A stretch of 64,000 nt of DNA from Psychrobacillus psychrodurans (lineage in GTDB: Bacteria; Bacillota; Bacilli; Bacillales_A; Planococcaceae), in assembly GCF_027563345.1 (NCBI RefSeq), contig NZ_JAMKBK010000005.1; one strand, written 5' to 3'. The notes beneath the pieces are model-generated. The model made no database searches. It saw nothing but the letters and a program-made list of their open reading frames with translations, and was not told where the DNA came from. Positions 16,559-26,405 of this stretch are shown piece by piece. The position numbers were made by a program, and so were the translations under genes. Numbering within the stretch: the stretch's first letter is position 1; each line of letters opens with the position of its first letter.

Positions 16559-18289
16559 ATGCAATATCCCATTTGGAAGATTGAAGAAATAAGGCATCAG
16601 CTCGATGTGGTCAATGGAACGCAGTCACCAGACATTGTTATTACTAATGCAACGTTTCTGCATAGTCATTTAAAGAAATGGATTACAGGAAACATTTGGA
16701 TTGTAAAAGATCGGATTGTTTATACGGGTTCTGAAATGCCGTTAGTTTCCGAACAAACAGAGGTATATGATGCAACTGGTCAAAAAATTGTACCGGGTTA
16801 TATTGAGCCTCATGTACATCCATTCCAGCTTTATAATCCACTAACATTTGCAGATTATGCTGCTCAATTAGGAACGACTACATTTATCGCAGACAACTTA
16901 ACTTTTTTCTTGATGCTTGAAAATAAGAAAGCGTTTTCATTTATAGATGAACTACAAAAAAGGCCATTTTCTTTTTATTGGTGGGCACGTTTTGATTCTC
17001 AAACGGAGTTAGAGAATGAAGAAGAATTGTTTACTTCAAAAACGGTAGGAGAATGGATAAAGCGTCATGATGTCATAATGGGCGGTGAGTTGACAGGTTG
17101 GCCACGCTTACTTTCAGGTGATGATCAAATGCTTTATTGGCTGCAGCAAGCTAAGACAAATGGTATGAAAATTGAAGGGCATTTTCCTGGAGCCTCTGAG
17201 CGCACGCTTGCAAGGATGCGTTTATTAGGAGCAGATGGAGATCATGAGGCGATGACTATTGAAGAAGTGGAGCGCCGTATTCTTCATGGATATGCAGTAA
17301 CACTCCGTCATTCGTCGATACGTCCAGATTTACCACAACTATTAAAGGATATTTTAGAAAAAGATCTTCATATTTTTGATCATTTAATGATGACGACAGA
17401 TGGAGCAACTCCTTCGTTTCATGTGGATGGAGTTATGGATAAATGCATTCAAGTTGCACTTGATGCAGGAGTGAAACCGATTGATGCATATTTGATGGCA
17501 TCCTTTAATGTGGCGAAATATTATAATTTGTCTAATTTACATGGCGTAATTGCAACGGGACGTTTTGCAAATCTCAATTTCTTAAAGGATGAGCAAAGTC
17601 CTGTCCCATTAAGTGTGTTATCCAAAGGAGTATGGTTGAAGAAAGAGCAACAAAAGACGAGAGCATTAGAGCCAATTGACTGGTCTCCTATGCCAGACTT
17701 AAACTTGTCGTTTGATGTATCAGAAGCAGACTTTCAGTTCTCGATACCGTTTGGAATAGAAATGGTAAATGATGTAATTACTAAACCCTATTCCATCTCA
17801 TTTGATACAACCGACATCGAGCTATCAAAAGATCACGACGAAAGTTTTCTATTGTTAATAGACCGTAAAGGGAAATGGAAGGTATCCACACTTATTAAAG
17901 GTTTCGCGACTTCTCTAATGGGCTTCGCTTCTTCGTACTCTAATACAGGAGATATTATATTAATTGGGAAGAATAAAAAAAGTATGCAACAAGCCTTTCG
18001 GGAAGTTAAGAAAATGAATGGTGGAATTGTCATTGTAGAAGATGAGCAAGTTGTTTGTTCTATTGAACTTCCAATAGGCGGAGTACTTTCTAATAAGTCA
18101 GTAGAAGAATTAATAGAAGAAGAGCTAGTATTAAAAAAAGAACTAGCTAATAGAGGATTTAAGCATGGGGATGCGATTTATACATTGTTATTTCTACAAG
18201 CGACACACTTACCATATGTAAGGATTACACAAAGAGGAATTTTTGATGTGATGAAAAAACAAGTATTATTTCCAGCATTAATGAGGTAG
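16559..18289 (+). CDS. Adenine deaminase-like amidohydrolase (YerA)
   Basis: A metal-dependent amidohydrolase of the adenine deaminase family, the counterpart of B. subtilis YerA. Metal-binding and active-site segments visible are VPGYIEPHVHPFQLYNP, IEGHFPGASERTLARMRLLG and the DHLMMTTDGATPSF stretch; the C-terminus has GFATSLMGFASSYSNTGDII. ATG 16559 (576 aa) is chosen since AAAGGAG is 10 bp upstream; ATG 16550 or 16526 are possible and longer forms add only an atypical hydrophobic leader. It would deaminate adenine to hypoxanthine, feeding purine salvage beside the de novo operon; YerA-type proteins have not, to my knowledge, been firmly assigned this activity. Confidence 0.85.
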   Translation: MQYPIWKIEEIRHQLDVVNGTQSPDIVITNATFLHSHLKKWITGNIWIVKDRIVYTGSEMPLVSEQTEVYDATGQKIVPGYIEPHVHPFQLYNPLTFADYAAQLGTTTFIADNLTFFLMLENKKAFSFIDELQKRPFSFYWWARFDSQTELENEEELFTSKTVGEWIKRHDVIMGGELTGWPRLLSGDDQMLYWLQQAKTNGMKIEGHFPGASERTLARMRLLGADGDHEAMTIEEVERRILHGYAVTLRHSSIRPDLPQLLKDILEKDLHIFDHLMMTTDGATPSFHVDGVMDKCIQVALDAGVKPIDAYLMASFNVAKYYNLSNLHGVIATGRFANLNFLKDEQSPVPLSVLSKGVWLKKEQQKTRALEPIDWSPMPDLNLSFDVSEADFQFSIPFGIEMVNDVITKPYSISFDTTDIELSKDHDESFLLLIDRKGKWKVSTLIKGFATSLMGFASSYSNTGDIILIGKNKKSMQQAFREVKKMNGGIVIVEDEQVVCSIELPIGGVLSNKSVEELIEEELVLKKELANRGFKHGDAIYTLLFLQATHLPYVRITQRGIFDVMKKQVLFPALMR

Positions 18290-18302
18290 GGGGACGTTGG
18301 TT

Positions 18303-19349
18303 GTGTTCAAACGATGGGGAATTTTAATAGCTGCTAGTGTACTTCTCGTAGCTTGTTCCAGTAAAGATGAAGCAGATCCAGTAGAAGAGATCATAGAAGA
18401 TGTAGTGGAAGAAGTAGAAGTACAAGCGGAGGAAGAAGTGCTGCCGTATAGGGCTCCCTTCACTGGTATTGGCTCAGAAAAAGAATTGACACAAAGACCT
18501 GTATTAGTCACTATCAACAATCATCCGCTCGCACGTCCACAGTCGGGAATAGCAAAAGCAGATATCATTTATGAAATGTTAGCAGAAGGCAATGTGACAA
18601 GATTTTTAGCAGTGTACCAAAGTGAGATTCCAGAAAAACTTGGACCTGTTAGAAGTGCTAGAGATTACTTTGTTGACGTTGCCAAAGGGCTGGACGCATT
18701 TTATATTGCACATGGATATAGTCCGGATGCTCAAAAAATGCTGAGTTCTAGAGTAGTTGATAATATAAATGGAATGCAATACGATGGCATATTATTTGAG
18801 CGATCAAGTGAAAGAAAAGCTCCTCATAATTCGTATATTACAAAAGATAAGATTTTAGCAGGTGCGGAAAAAGTAGGAGCTTCGATGGAAATGAGTAAAA
18901 TACCTAGGTTCTCTTTCTATGAATCCTTTGAAGGGATAAAAATTGGTAATCCCGTTTCTAATTTTTCTATCCATTACGGGTCGGGCTCATCTTTTGAGAA
19001 TGAATATACGTATATATCGGATGAGGGTATTTATGAGAGAGAGACCGCTGGAGTTCTTACAATAGATAAAGAGACAGACAAAGCTATTAAAATTGCAAAT
19101 GTAATATGCATGGAAATTCCACATAAAGTTATTGATAGTTCTGGTAGACGTCAGTTATCTTTAAATGATGGAGGAAGAGCTTATATATTCCAAGCAGGTA
19201 TTATGAAGGAAATCGAATGGGAAAATATTGATGGAATTCTTATGCCGATGGAAAATGGGGTTCCTGCAAAACTAGTACCGGGACAGACTTGGATCAATTT
19301 TATACCAACTAGTCCTGGATTAGAGGAAATGGTAACTTATTTACCTTAA
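18303..19349 (+). CDS. yerB: DUF3048 lipoprotein (YerB)
   Basis: The product is 348 aa. The N-terminus has a short basic stretch, a hydrophobic segment and the lipobox LVAC, so it is a lipoprotein anchored outside the membrane. An acidic, low-complexity linker (Glu/Val-rich, about residues 25-45) precedes a DUF3048 region that includes RPQSGIAKADIIYEMLAEGN and KLGPVRSARDYFVD. GTG 18303 has AGGGGG 8 bp upstream; TTG 18297 is too close to it. It follows yerA by 13 bp as in B. subtilis. Function is unknown. Confidence 0.88.
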   Translation: MFKRWGILIAASVLLVACSSKDEADPVEEIIEDVVEEVEVQAEEEVLPYRAPFTGIGSEKELTQRPVLVTINNHPLARPQSGIAKADIIYEMLAEGNVTRFLAVYQSEIPEKLGPVRSARDYFVDVAKGLDAFYIAHGYSPDAQKMLSSRVVDNINGMQYDGILFERSSERKAPHNSYITKDKILAGAEKVGASMEMSKIPRFSFYESFEGIKIGNPVSNFSIHYGSGSSFENEYTYISDEGIYERETAGVLTIDKETDKAIKIANVICMEIPHKVIDSSGRRQLSLNDGGRAYIFQAGIMKEIEWENIDGILMPMENGVPAKLVPGQTWINFIPTSPGLEEMVTYLP

Positions 19350-19430
19350 CTAGCCTAGATATTGTATGTAATAAGTGAAAATCCAGATACGAAATAATAT
19401 AGCCAATTAAATAAAGAGGAGATGACCGCA

Positions 19431-19751
19431 ATGCAAATTGAAAAAATTAAAGGCAATCAAACCGAACAACTATTTAAAGCGGTACTAGAATTAAAGGATA
19501 TGGAAGAGTGCTATCGATTTTTTGATGATCTATGTACGATAAGTGAAATTCAATCCTTGGCACAGCGTTTCGAGGTCGCACATTTATTGCGCTTGAAAAA
19601 AACATATGAATCTATAAAAAAAGAAACTGGGGCAAGTACTGCAACAATTTCACGTGTAAGACGTGCATATGACTATGGTAATGGTACCTACGATGAGATG
19701 TTAGGGCGACTATATCCTGATGAAAATCCAGTACCAACAATAAAAGAGTAG
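19431..19751 (+). CDS. yerC: YerC/YecD family TrpR-like regulator
   Basis: A 106-aa TrpR-repressor-superfamily protein with a helix-turn-helix around residues 65-85 (KKETGASTATISRVRRAYDY). Conserved LKDMEECYRFFDDLCTISEI leads the domain. ATG 19431 is used because GAGGAG sits 9 bp upstream; ATG 19422 directly abuts that site. B. subtilis YerC is the clear counterpart in the same order. Its regulatory targets cannot be told from this sequence. A terminator follows. Confidence 0.9.
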   Translation: MQIEKIKGNQTEQLFKAVLELKDMEECYRFFDDLCTISEIQSLAQRFEVAHLLRLKKTYESIKKETGASTATISRVRRAYDYGNGTYDEMLGRLYPDENPVPTIKE

Positions 19752-19790
19752 GAAGAAAAATATAAGTTTTCAAAATATATTAGAACATGT

Positions 19791-19821
19791 ACTGAACAGC
19801 GATGTCTGTTCAGTTTTTTTG
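19791..19821 (+). terminator. Terminator after yerC
   Basis: ACTGAACAG, loop CGATGT, CTGTTCAGT, then seven T. Confidence 0.9.
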
Positions 19822-19864
19822 TTATAATGGATGAATGTTAACTAATTAGATGTAGGTGAAAAAA

Positions 19865-20560
19865 ATGGAATATAAAGATTGGCGACATATATTTAAGTTA
19901 GACCCGGCAAAACCTATAGGTGCAGATGCTCTAGAAAAAATCTGCGAATCTGGTACAGATGCAATTATCATCGGTGGATCTGACAATGTAACACTCGACA
20001 ATGTGATTGATTTGCTCATGCGTATTAGAAGGTATGCAGTTCCTGTGGCATTAGAAGTATCTACGATTGAATCTATTACACCTGGGTTCGATTATTATTT
20101 TATACCGAGTGTATTAAATAGCCCTGAAACGAAGTGGGTAAAGGATTTACATCATGCAGCTACCAAGGAGTTCGGAGAAGTTATGAATTGGGATGAGATT
20201 ATCCCAGAGGGGTATTGCATTTTAAATCCCGATTGTAAAGCGGCAAAATTGACGAATGCAGTGAATCCGAGCAGTGAAGAAGATATAATAGCTTATGCGG
20301 AAATGGTGGAGTATTTATTTAAATTTCCAGTCTTCTACATGGAATATAGCGGAATGTATGGAAACGTAGAAACTGTGAAAAAAGTAAAGAATCGTTTAAA
20401 AAAAACAAAGCTATTTTATGGTGGAGGTATACTAACAGAGGAGCATGCAAGACAAATGGCTACCTATGCGGATACAATCATTGTGGGCAATCAAGTTTAC
20501 GACAACTTGGCAGAGGCATTAAAGACAGTTCAAGCTGTAAAGACATTGAGTAAACAATAG
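19865..20560 (+). CDS. pcrB: Heptaprenylglyceryl phosphate synthase
   Basis: A TIM-barrel prenyltransferase of about 231 aa that joins heptaprenyl diphosphate to glycerol-1-phosphate in Firmicutes. Visible hallmarks are WRHIFKLDPAKPI, the IIIGGSDNVT phosphate loop, YYFIPSVLNS, EGYCILNPDCKAA and the C-terminal LFYGGGI and IIVGNQVY phosphate-binding turns. ATG 19865 has TAGGTG 6 bp upstream; an in-frame GTG at 19856 is possible but overlaps that site. It precedes pcrA as in B. subtilis, 47 bp apart. Confidence 0.93.
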   Translation: MEYKDWRHIFKLDPAKPIGADALEKICESGTDAIIIGGSDNVTLDNVIDLLMRIRRYAVPVALEVSTIESITPGFDYYFIPSVLNSPETKWVKDLHHAATKEFGEVMNWDEIIPEGYCILNPDCKAAKLTNAVNPSSEEDIIAYAEMVEYLFKFPVFYMEYSGMYGNVETVKKVKNRLKKTKLFYGGGILTEEHARQMATYADTIIVGNQVYDNLAEALKTVQAVKTLSKQ

Positions 20561-20607
20561 AATTACGATATGATTAGAGAACAAATGTTCTTGAAAGGAA
20601 GTGCACT

Positions 20608-22836
20608 ATGGAAATCATCGCGAAAAACCTATTGAATGGTATGAATAAAGAACAAGAAGAAGCCGTGAAGACAACAGAAGGTCCACTTCTTATTATGGCT
20701 GGTGCAGGTTCAGGGAAAACGCGTGTATTAACGCATCGAATCGCATATTTAATCGTGGAAAAAGAAGTATACCCATCGAAAATCTTAGCAATCACCTTTA
20801 CAAACAAAGCGGCAAGAGAAATGCGTGAACGTATTAATGGCTTATTGGGCGCAGGAACAGGGGAAAGAATGTGGGTGTCAACATTTCACTCCATGTGCGT
20901 ACGTATTTTAAGAAGAGATATTGATCGAATTGGATACACAAAAAACTTTTCGATATTAGATACAAGTGATCAATTAACGGTTATTAAAAATGTGCTAAAA
21001 GAACAAAATATTGATTCGAAACAATATGACCCTCGCTCGATGCTTAATGCCATCAGTGGTGCCAAAAATATTTGTATCGATTCGGATACGTATCGTGCGC
21101 AGATGAATGAGATGAATCCATTTGAAAAGACAGTGGCAAATGTGTATCAAAGCTATCAAAAAAAATTGAGAAAGAACCAATCCCTAGATTTTGATGATTT
21201 AATCATGTTGACATTGACATTATTTAAACGAGTTCCTGATGTGCTTGAATTTTACCAAAACAAGTTCCAGTATATCCATGTGGATGAATATCAGGATACG
21301 AACAAAGCACAGTATGAACTAGTGCAGATGCTTGCTAAAAAGTTCAAAAATATTTGTGTCGTTGGTGACTCGGACCAATCAATTTATCGTTGGCGTGGAG
21401 CTGATATTCAGAATATCTTATCGTTTGAAAAAGATTACCCAAATGCAAAAGCAATTATGCTAGAGCAAAATTATCGTTCATCACAACGAATCTTACAGGC
21501 AGCAAATGACGTCATTGGTAATAACACGAGTAGATATCCGAAGGTATTGCGAACGGAGAATCTAGAAGGGGAAAAAATCGAGTTATTCCGAGCGATGAAT
21601 GAACAGCAGGAAGCACAATATGTAGTTCAAAAAATTCAAGATTTGATGGAACTAGAAAATCGTACTTTAAATGATTTTGCTATTTTATACCGTACGAATG
21701 CTCAATCCCGTGTGATGGAGGAAGTGCTCGTTAAATCGAATATGGCTTACACAATTGTGGGCGGCACAAAATTCTATGATCGTAAAGAGATTAAAGATTT
21801 ACTTGCCTATCTACGTTTGATAGCCAACAACGATGATGATTTGTCTCTTGCTCGGATTATTAATGAGCCTAAACGAAACATCGGAGCAACATCCTTTGAA
21901 CGTATGGCGCTCTATGCACTGGACCAGGACCGCTCGATTTTAGACGCATTAAGTGAAGTGGACTTTATGGGGATTCCAGCTCGTGCTGTAAACTCTGTAA
22001 TTCAATTTCAAGGGTTAATCAATAACCTGACCCAAATGCAGGAGTTTTTGTCCGTAACAGAAATTGTCGAGCAAGTGCTAGAAAAGACAGGATATCGCAC
22101 GATGTTGAAAAATGAAAAGACAATTGAAGCCGAAAGTCGCTTAGAAAATATTGAAGAGTTTCTGTCTGTAACGAAAGAATTTGAGAAACAGAGTGATGAC
22201 AAGTCGTTAGTTGCATTTTTAACTGATTTGGCACTTATCTCAGATATAGATAAATTGGATGAAGATGAAGATGTATCTAAAGGGAATATTATTTTAATGA
22301 CAATGCATGCGGCAAAAGGGTTAGAATTCCCTGTAGTATTTATCATAGGGATGGAAGAAAATATATTTCCACATTCACGATCACTTGGTGACGATGATGA
22401 AATGGAAGAGGAACGACGATTGGCCTACGTGGGAATCACTAGAGCAGAAGAAAGACTTGTAATTACCTGTGCACAGTCTCGAACTATTTTTGGTCGTGGA
22501 AGTTTTAATAGCCCATCTCGTTTTATCAAAGAAATTTCAGATGATATTCTGGAAGTCGTTGGTTGGACAAAAGATATTGGCAAAAATCCAGAAAGACATG
22601 CAAAAGCTATTGGAAATACTCGTAAAGCAGTAGTTACTCGTCCAGCATACAACGAGTCTGGTGGAGAAAAAATGGGCTGGCAAGTCGGAGACAAAGCGAC
22701 TCATAAAAAATGGGGTGAAGGTATGGTTGTCAGTGTTCGTGGAGAAGGTGAGAATACTGAGCTAGATATTGCATTCCCAAGTCCTACGGGTATTAAGCGT
22801 CTGCTTGCAAAATTTGCCCCAATCGAAAAAGTATAA
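20608..22836 (+). CDS. pcrA: ATP-dependent DNA helicase PcrA
   Basis: The 742-aa superfamily 1A 3'-5' helicase acts in DNA repair, plasmid replication and removal of RecA or stalled polymerase. Walker A AGAGSGKT lies near residues 31-38 and TFTNKAAREMRERI is motif Ia. DEYQDTNKAQYELVQ is the Walker B motif, VVGDSDQSIYRWRGA is motif III, and LMTMHAAKGLEFPVVF and YVGITRAEERL are motifs V and VI. The C-terminal WQVGDKATHKKWGEG fold is the RNA polymerase-binding Tudor-like region. It shares an operon with ligA. Confidence 0.97.
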   Translation: MEIIAKNLLNGMNKEQEEAVKTTEGPLLIMAGAGSGKTRVLTHRIAYLIVEKEVYPSKILAITFTNKAAREMRERINGLLGAGTGERMWVSTFHSMCVRILRRDIDRIGYTKNFSILDTSDQLTVIKNVLKEQNIDSKQYDPRSMLNAISGAKNICIDSDTYRAQMNEMNPFEKTVANVYQSYQKKLRKNQSLDFDDLIMLTLTLFKRVPDVLEFYQNKFQYIHVDEYQDTNKAQYELVQMLAKKFKNICVVGDSDQSIYRWRGADIQNILSFEKDYPNAKAIMLEQNYRSSQRILQAANDVIGNNTSRYPKVLRTENLEGEKIELFRAMNEQQEAQYVVQKIQDLMELENRTLNDFAILYRTNAQSRVMEEVLVKSNMAYTIVGGTKFYDRKEIKDLLAYLRLIANNDDDLSLARIINEPKRNIGATSFERMALYALDQDRSILDALSEVDFMGIPARAVNSVIQFQGLINNLTQMQEFLSVTEIVEQVLEKTGYRTMLKNEKTIEAESRLENIEEFLSVTKEFEKQSDDKSLVAFLTDLALISDIDKLDEDEDVSKGNIILMTMHAAKGLEFPVVFIIGMEENIFPHSRSLGDDDEMEEERRLAYVGITRAEERLVITCAQSRTIFGRGSFNSPSRFIKEISDDILEVVGWTKDIGKNPERHAKAIGNTRKAVVTRPAYNESGGEKMGWQVGDKATHKKWGEGMVVSVRGEGENTELDIAFPSPTGIKRLLAKFAPIEKV

Positions 22837-22857
22837 TCACAACAGGAGGAACCCTGG

Positions 22858-24861
22858 ATGGATCAGTTAGAACAACGAGTACAAGAGCTACACAAATTGT
22901 TGAATGATTATGGACATGCCTATTATGTATTAGATGATCCTATTGTTCCGGATGCCGTATACGACCAATACTTGCATGAACTAATAGCTTTGGAGGAACA
23001 AAATCCAGATTTAATATTACCAGATTCTCCCACTCAGCGAGTTGGTTCCATCGTAAGTGAAGGCTTTAAAAAAGTAACTCATGCAAATCCAATGCTAAGC
23101 CTATCCAATGCATTTGGCGAAGAGGATTTACGTGATTTTGATAAACGCATTCAAGGTATTATCGGTGAGTCACCAACGTATATATGTGAATTGAAAATTG
23201 ATGGTCTTGCAATTTCCTTATTATATGAGAACGGACTTTTAAAAAGAGGAGCTACCCGTGGCGATGGTTCCATCGGTGAAGATATTACAAGTAATATTAA
23301 AACCATTCGTTCGATTCCAATGCGCTTAAAAGAAAAGGTAACCATAGAGGCAAGAGGGGAAGCGTATATGCCAAAGTCTTCCTTCTCTAAGTTGAATGAA
23401 GAACGTACGGCACAAGCAGAAGTCTTATTTGCCAATCCACGTAATGCAGCAGCAGGTTCCTTACGTCAGCTCGACCCTAAAATTACTGCTAGTCGTAATT
23501 TAGCCATGTTCGTATATGGTATGGGTGGCGATGGTGAGGATCAGAATATAGACAATCATTTGGATGCACTAGGATTTATGAAGAAACAGGGGTTACCAAC
23601 TAATAAGGAAACAAAAAAATGTACATCCATTGAAGAAGTACTTAGCTTTATAGAAGAATGGACGAAAAAAAGACATGACATTCCATATGAAATAGATGGG
23701 ATTGTTATAAAAGTAAATGACTATGCACAGCAAGAAGAGCTAGGGTTTACAGCGAAGAGTCCACGCTTTGCGATAGCGTACAAATTTCCGGCAGAGGAAG
23801 TAGTTACTAAAATTATCGATATCGACTTAACGGTTGGTCGTACGGGTGTTGTCACTCCAACTGCTATTTTAGAACCGGCACAAGTAGCTGGATCTACTGT
23901 GCAACGTGCAACACTTCATAACGAAGATTTAATCCGTGAAAAGGATATTAGAATTGGTGATCATGTTATTATCAGAAAAGCTGGAGATATTATTCCAGAA
24001 GTAGTTTCCGTTATAAAGGAAGAGAGAAAAGGCACGGAAGTACCATACGAAATGCCAAGCCATTGTCCTGTTTGTGAAAGTGAATTAGTAAGAATCGAAC
24101 AAGAAGTCGCACTTCGTTGTGTAAATCCACAATGTCCCGCTCAAATCCAAGAAGGTATTTACCACTTTGCGTCTCGCAATGCCATGAATATTGATGGACT
24201 TGGTGAAAAAGTGGTAGAACAGCTGTTTAGAGAACAATTAATAAAAGATATTTCAGATCTATATAATCTGACAGTGGACGATTTAGTAAAGCTTGAGCGT
24301 ATGGGACTCAAATCGGCAACTAATTTAGTGGAAGCAATAGAAGCATCTAAAGCAAACTCAATGGAAAAAGTATTATTTGGACTTGGAATTCGCCATATTG
24401 GGGAAAAAGCGGCTAAAATATTATCCGAGAGTTTTCATAGCTTTGATGCGCTAATGAAAGCAACAAGAGAAGAGCTTATAGCGATTTTTGAAATTGGAGA
24501 CAAAATGGCTGATTCATTAGTGACCTATTTTGAGCAAGAAGAAGTCCAATTACTAGTTAATCGCTTAAAAGAAGCAGGATTGACACTAAAGTATACTGGT
24601 AGAATTATTGATGCGAATGTAATGGAAAATAGTCCATTTGCAGGGAAAACAGTTGTTTTAACAGGTAAACTAATGCAACTATCTCGTACAGAAGCAAAAG
24701 AAAAAATAGAGTCATTAGGTGGTAAAGTTGCTGGAAGTGTCAGTAAGAAAACAGATTTGGTCATTGCTGGAGAAGAAGCAGGATCTAAACTTGAAAAAGC
24801 CACAAGCCTCGGTATTGAGGTTTGGGATGAACAAAAATTATTAGACTCCATAGCGGAGTAA
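22858..24861 (+). CDS. ligA: NAD-dependent DNA ligase
   Basis: The 667-aa LigA seals nicks using NAD. The Ia NMN-binding domain is at the N-terminus; adenylated Lys113 lies in ELKIDG. GRTGVVTPTAILEP belongs to the OB domain, four Cys in CPVCESE and CVNPQCPAQ form the zinc finger, and a helix-hairpin-helix region and a C-terminal BRCT domain (about 590-667, GKTVVLTGKLMQLSR) follow. AGGAGG precedes the ATG; pcrA ends 21 bp earlier. Confidence 0.97.
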   Translation: MDQLEQRVQELHKLLNDYGHAYYVLDDPIVPDAVYDQYLHELIALEEQNPDLILPDSPTQRVGSIVSEGFKKVTHANPMLSLSNAFGEEDLRDFDKRIQGIIGESPTYICELKIDGLAISLLYENGLLKRGATRGDGSIGEDITSNIKTIRSIPMRLKEKVTIEARGEAYMPKSSFSKLNEERTAQAEVLFANPRNAAAGSLRQLDPKITASRNLAMFVYGMGGDGEDQNIDNHLDALGFMKKQGLPTNKETKKCTSIEEVLSFIEEWTKKRHDIPYEIDGIVIKVNDYAQQEELGFTAKSPRFAIAYKFPAEEVVTKIIDIDLTVGRTGVVTPTAILEPAQVAGSTVQRATLHNEDLIREKDIRIGDHVIIRKAGDIIPEVVSVIKEERKGTEVPYEMPSHCPVCESELVRIEQEVALRCVNPQCPAQIQEGIYHFASRNAMNIDGLGEKVVEQLFREQLIKDISDLYNLTVDDLVKLERMGLKSATNLVEAIEASKANSMEKVLFGLGIRHIGEKAAKILSESFHSFDALMKATREELIAIFEIGDKMADSLVTYFEQEEVQLLVNRLKEAGLTLKYTGRIIDANVMENSPFAGKTVVLTGKLMQLSRTEAKEKIESLGGKVAGSVSKKTDLVIAGEEAGSKLEKATSLGIEVWDEQKLLDSIAE

Positions 24862-24875
24862 AGGGAGTGGCGAAC

Positions 24876-26009
24876 ATGACCAAAAAACATATAGGCATGT
24901 TGACGCTGGCTTTATTACTAATGGTCTCTGGTTGTGCCCCTTCTTTGGATGACAAAACAGAGGTTATACAAAATACAGAAGAAGCAGAAGAGGCCAAATC
25001 AGTAATAATTCCGAGTTTGCAGCTAGACGAAACATATTATCGAACATTATTACCTTACGAGGAAAGTGCGAGTAGAGGATATGTAGTATCCAACTTATCT
25101 ACTAAATATGATATGAAGGAAGTGGAAAATGGACTTCTTCGTATTTCTCAAAATGAGTTCTCGCCAGAAAAGTATTTGTTCCAGGAAGGGCAATATCTAG
25201 ATAAAGACACACTAGATAATTGGCTAGCAAGAAGTAATCAAAGAGAAGGTGGATTAAATCCAGACGATAAAGGTTTAACTGGAGAGGAAAAAGCAAAAAA
25301 AGCTCCGGTTTATATTACGCATATCGTGGAACAAAACTATTTAGAAAAAGTAGATAATAAAGTAAGTCTCTCAGGAATTTCCATAGGATTGGCGTTAAAT
25401 TCAACTTATTACTACGAGAAAGAAAAATATGGTGCTATATATGAAGAGAAACTGACCCAGGCTCAGATTGAAGAGAATGGCAAACGAATTGCTGAAGAAG
25501 TAGTTACCCGTTTACGTAAAATGGATGGTCTTGCTGATATTCCAATTGTAGTCGGCTTGTTCAAACAAAATAGTCGGAACGCAGTTGTTCCAGGAACATA
25601 TTTTACGTATAGTACAGCGACAGCAGGAAAAAATGTATCTGACTGGAAAGCAATTGACGAGGAGTATGTTCTATTTCCTACTGCGGACTCTCAAGAAAAA
25701 TACCGTGATTTAGATACAGTTTTCCGCGGCTTCAAACAAGATGTAGAAACATACTTTTCCAATTATACGAGTATTATTGGGACAGGTTATTTCAAAGATA
25801 AGCAACTTCAAAAGTTGACAATCACTATTCCTATACAGTTTTATGGTACTGCAGAGGTTATTGGATTTACACAGCATCTTGCAGGCTTAGTAAAAAATCT
25901 CCCTGCGATGAATATTGAAGTACAAGTGAATTCGATAGATGGTGCAGAGGCATTATTAGTGAAAAAAGCTGGTGATGAAGAACCGTATGTGCATATATAC
26001 ACACAATAA
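24876..26009 (+). CDS. CamS family lipoprotein (YerH)
   Basis: A 377-aa protein with an N-terminal signal peptide and lipobox VSGC, followed by the CamS domain (VVGLFKQNSRNAVVPGTYFT and TYFSNYTSIIGTGYFKD regions). In staphylococci and enterococci the cleaved signal peptide of related lipoproteins gives the cAM373-type sex pheromone; whether that applies here is unknown. ATG 24876 has AAGGGAG 9 bp upstream; GTG 24867 would sit on that site. It follows ligA by 14 bp, matching B. subtilis ligA-yerH order. Confidence 0.9.
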   Translation: MTKKHIGMLTLALLLMVSGCAPSLDDKTEVIQNTEEAEEAKSVIIPSLQLDETYYRTLLPYEESASRGYVVSNLSTKYDMKEVENGLLRISQNEFSPEKYLFQEGQYLDKDTLDNWLARSNQREGGLNPDDKGLTGEEKAKKAPVYITHIVEQNYLEKVDNKVSLSGISIGLALNSTYYYEKEKYGAIYEEKLTQAQIEENGKRIAEEVVTRLRKMDGLADIPIVVGLFKQNSRNAVVPGTYFTYSTATAGKNVSDWKAIDEEYVLFPTADSQEKYRDLDTVFRGFKQDVETYFSNYTSIIGTGYFKDKQLQKLTITIPIQFYGTAEVIGFTQHLAGLVKNLPAMNIEVQVNSIDGAEALLVKKAGDEEPYVHIYTQ

Positions 26010-26093
26010 GGAGTAAAGAGGTACTCTCTGTTCAAGCAGAGTGAAAAATGATATGATATTTCGTATGGTTACCTGAATTCGGAGGTGTGATAA

Positions 26094-26384
26094 ATGGCGG
26101 AGTTAACAAAAGAAGAAGTAAAGCATGTTGCCCATCTTGCGAGACTTGCAATTACAGAGGAAGAAGCAGAAAAGTTTGCACTTCAACTAGGAGCAATCAC
26201 GGAATTTGCTGAGCAATTAAAAGAGTTGGATACAACAAATGTAGAACCTACTACACATGTCCTTCCATTAGTAAACGTGCTACGTGAAGACGTAGCTACT
26301 AAAGGTTTGGAAAGAGATACGATGATGTTAAATGTGAAAGACCAAGAAGCTGGTCAAGTAAAAGTACCATCAATTATGGATTAA
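26094..26384 (+). CDS. gatC: Asp/Glu-tRNA amidotransferase subunit C
   Basis: The 96-aa GatC wraps around GatA and bridges it to GatB in the amidotransferase that converts Glu-tRNA(Gln) to Gln-tRNA(Gln), and Asp-tRNA(Asn) in some species. VKHVAHLARLAITEEEAEKF and the C-terminal VPSIMD are typical. GGAGGTG precedes the ATG by 8 bp. It is the first gene of gatCAB, 21 bp before gatA. Confidence 0.96.
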   Translation: MAELTKEEVKHVAHLARLAITEEEAEKFALQLGAITEFAEQLKELDTTNVEPTTHVLPLVNVLREDVATKGLERDTMMLNVKDQEAGQVKVPSIMD

Positions 26385-26405
26385 TAAATGTAAGGAGGGA
26401 AAATC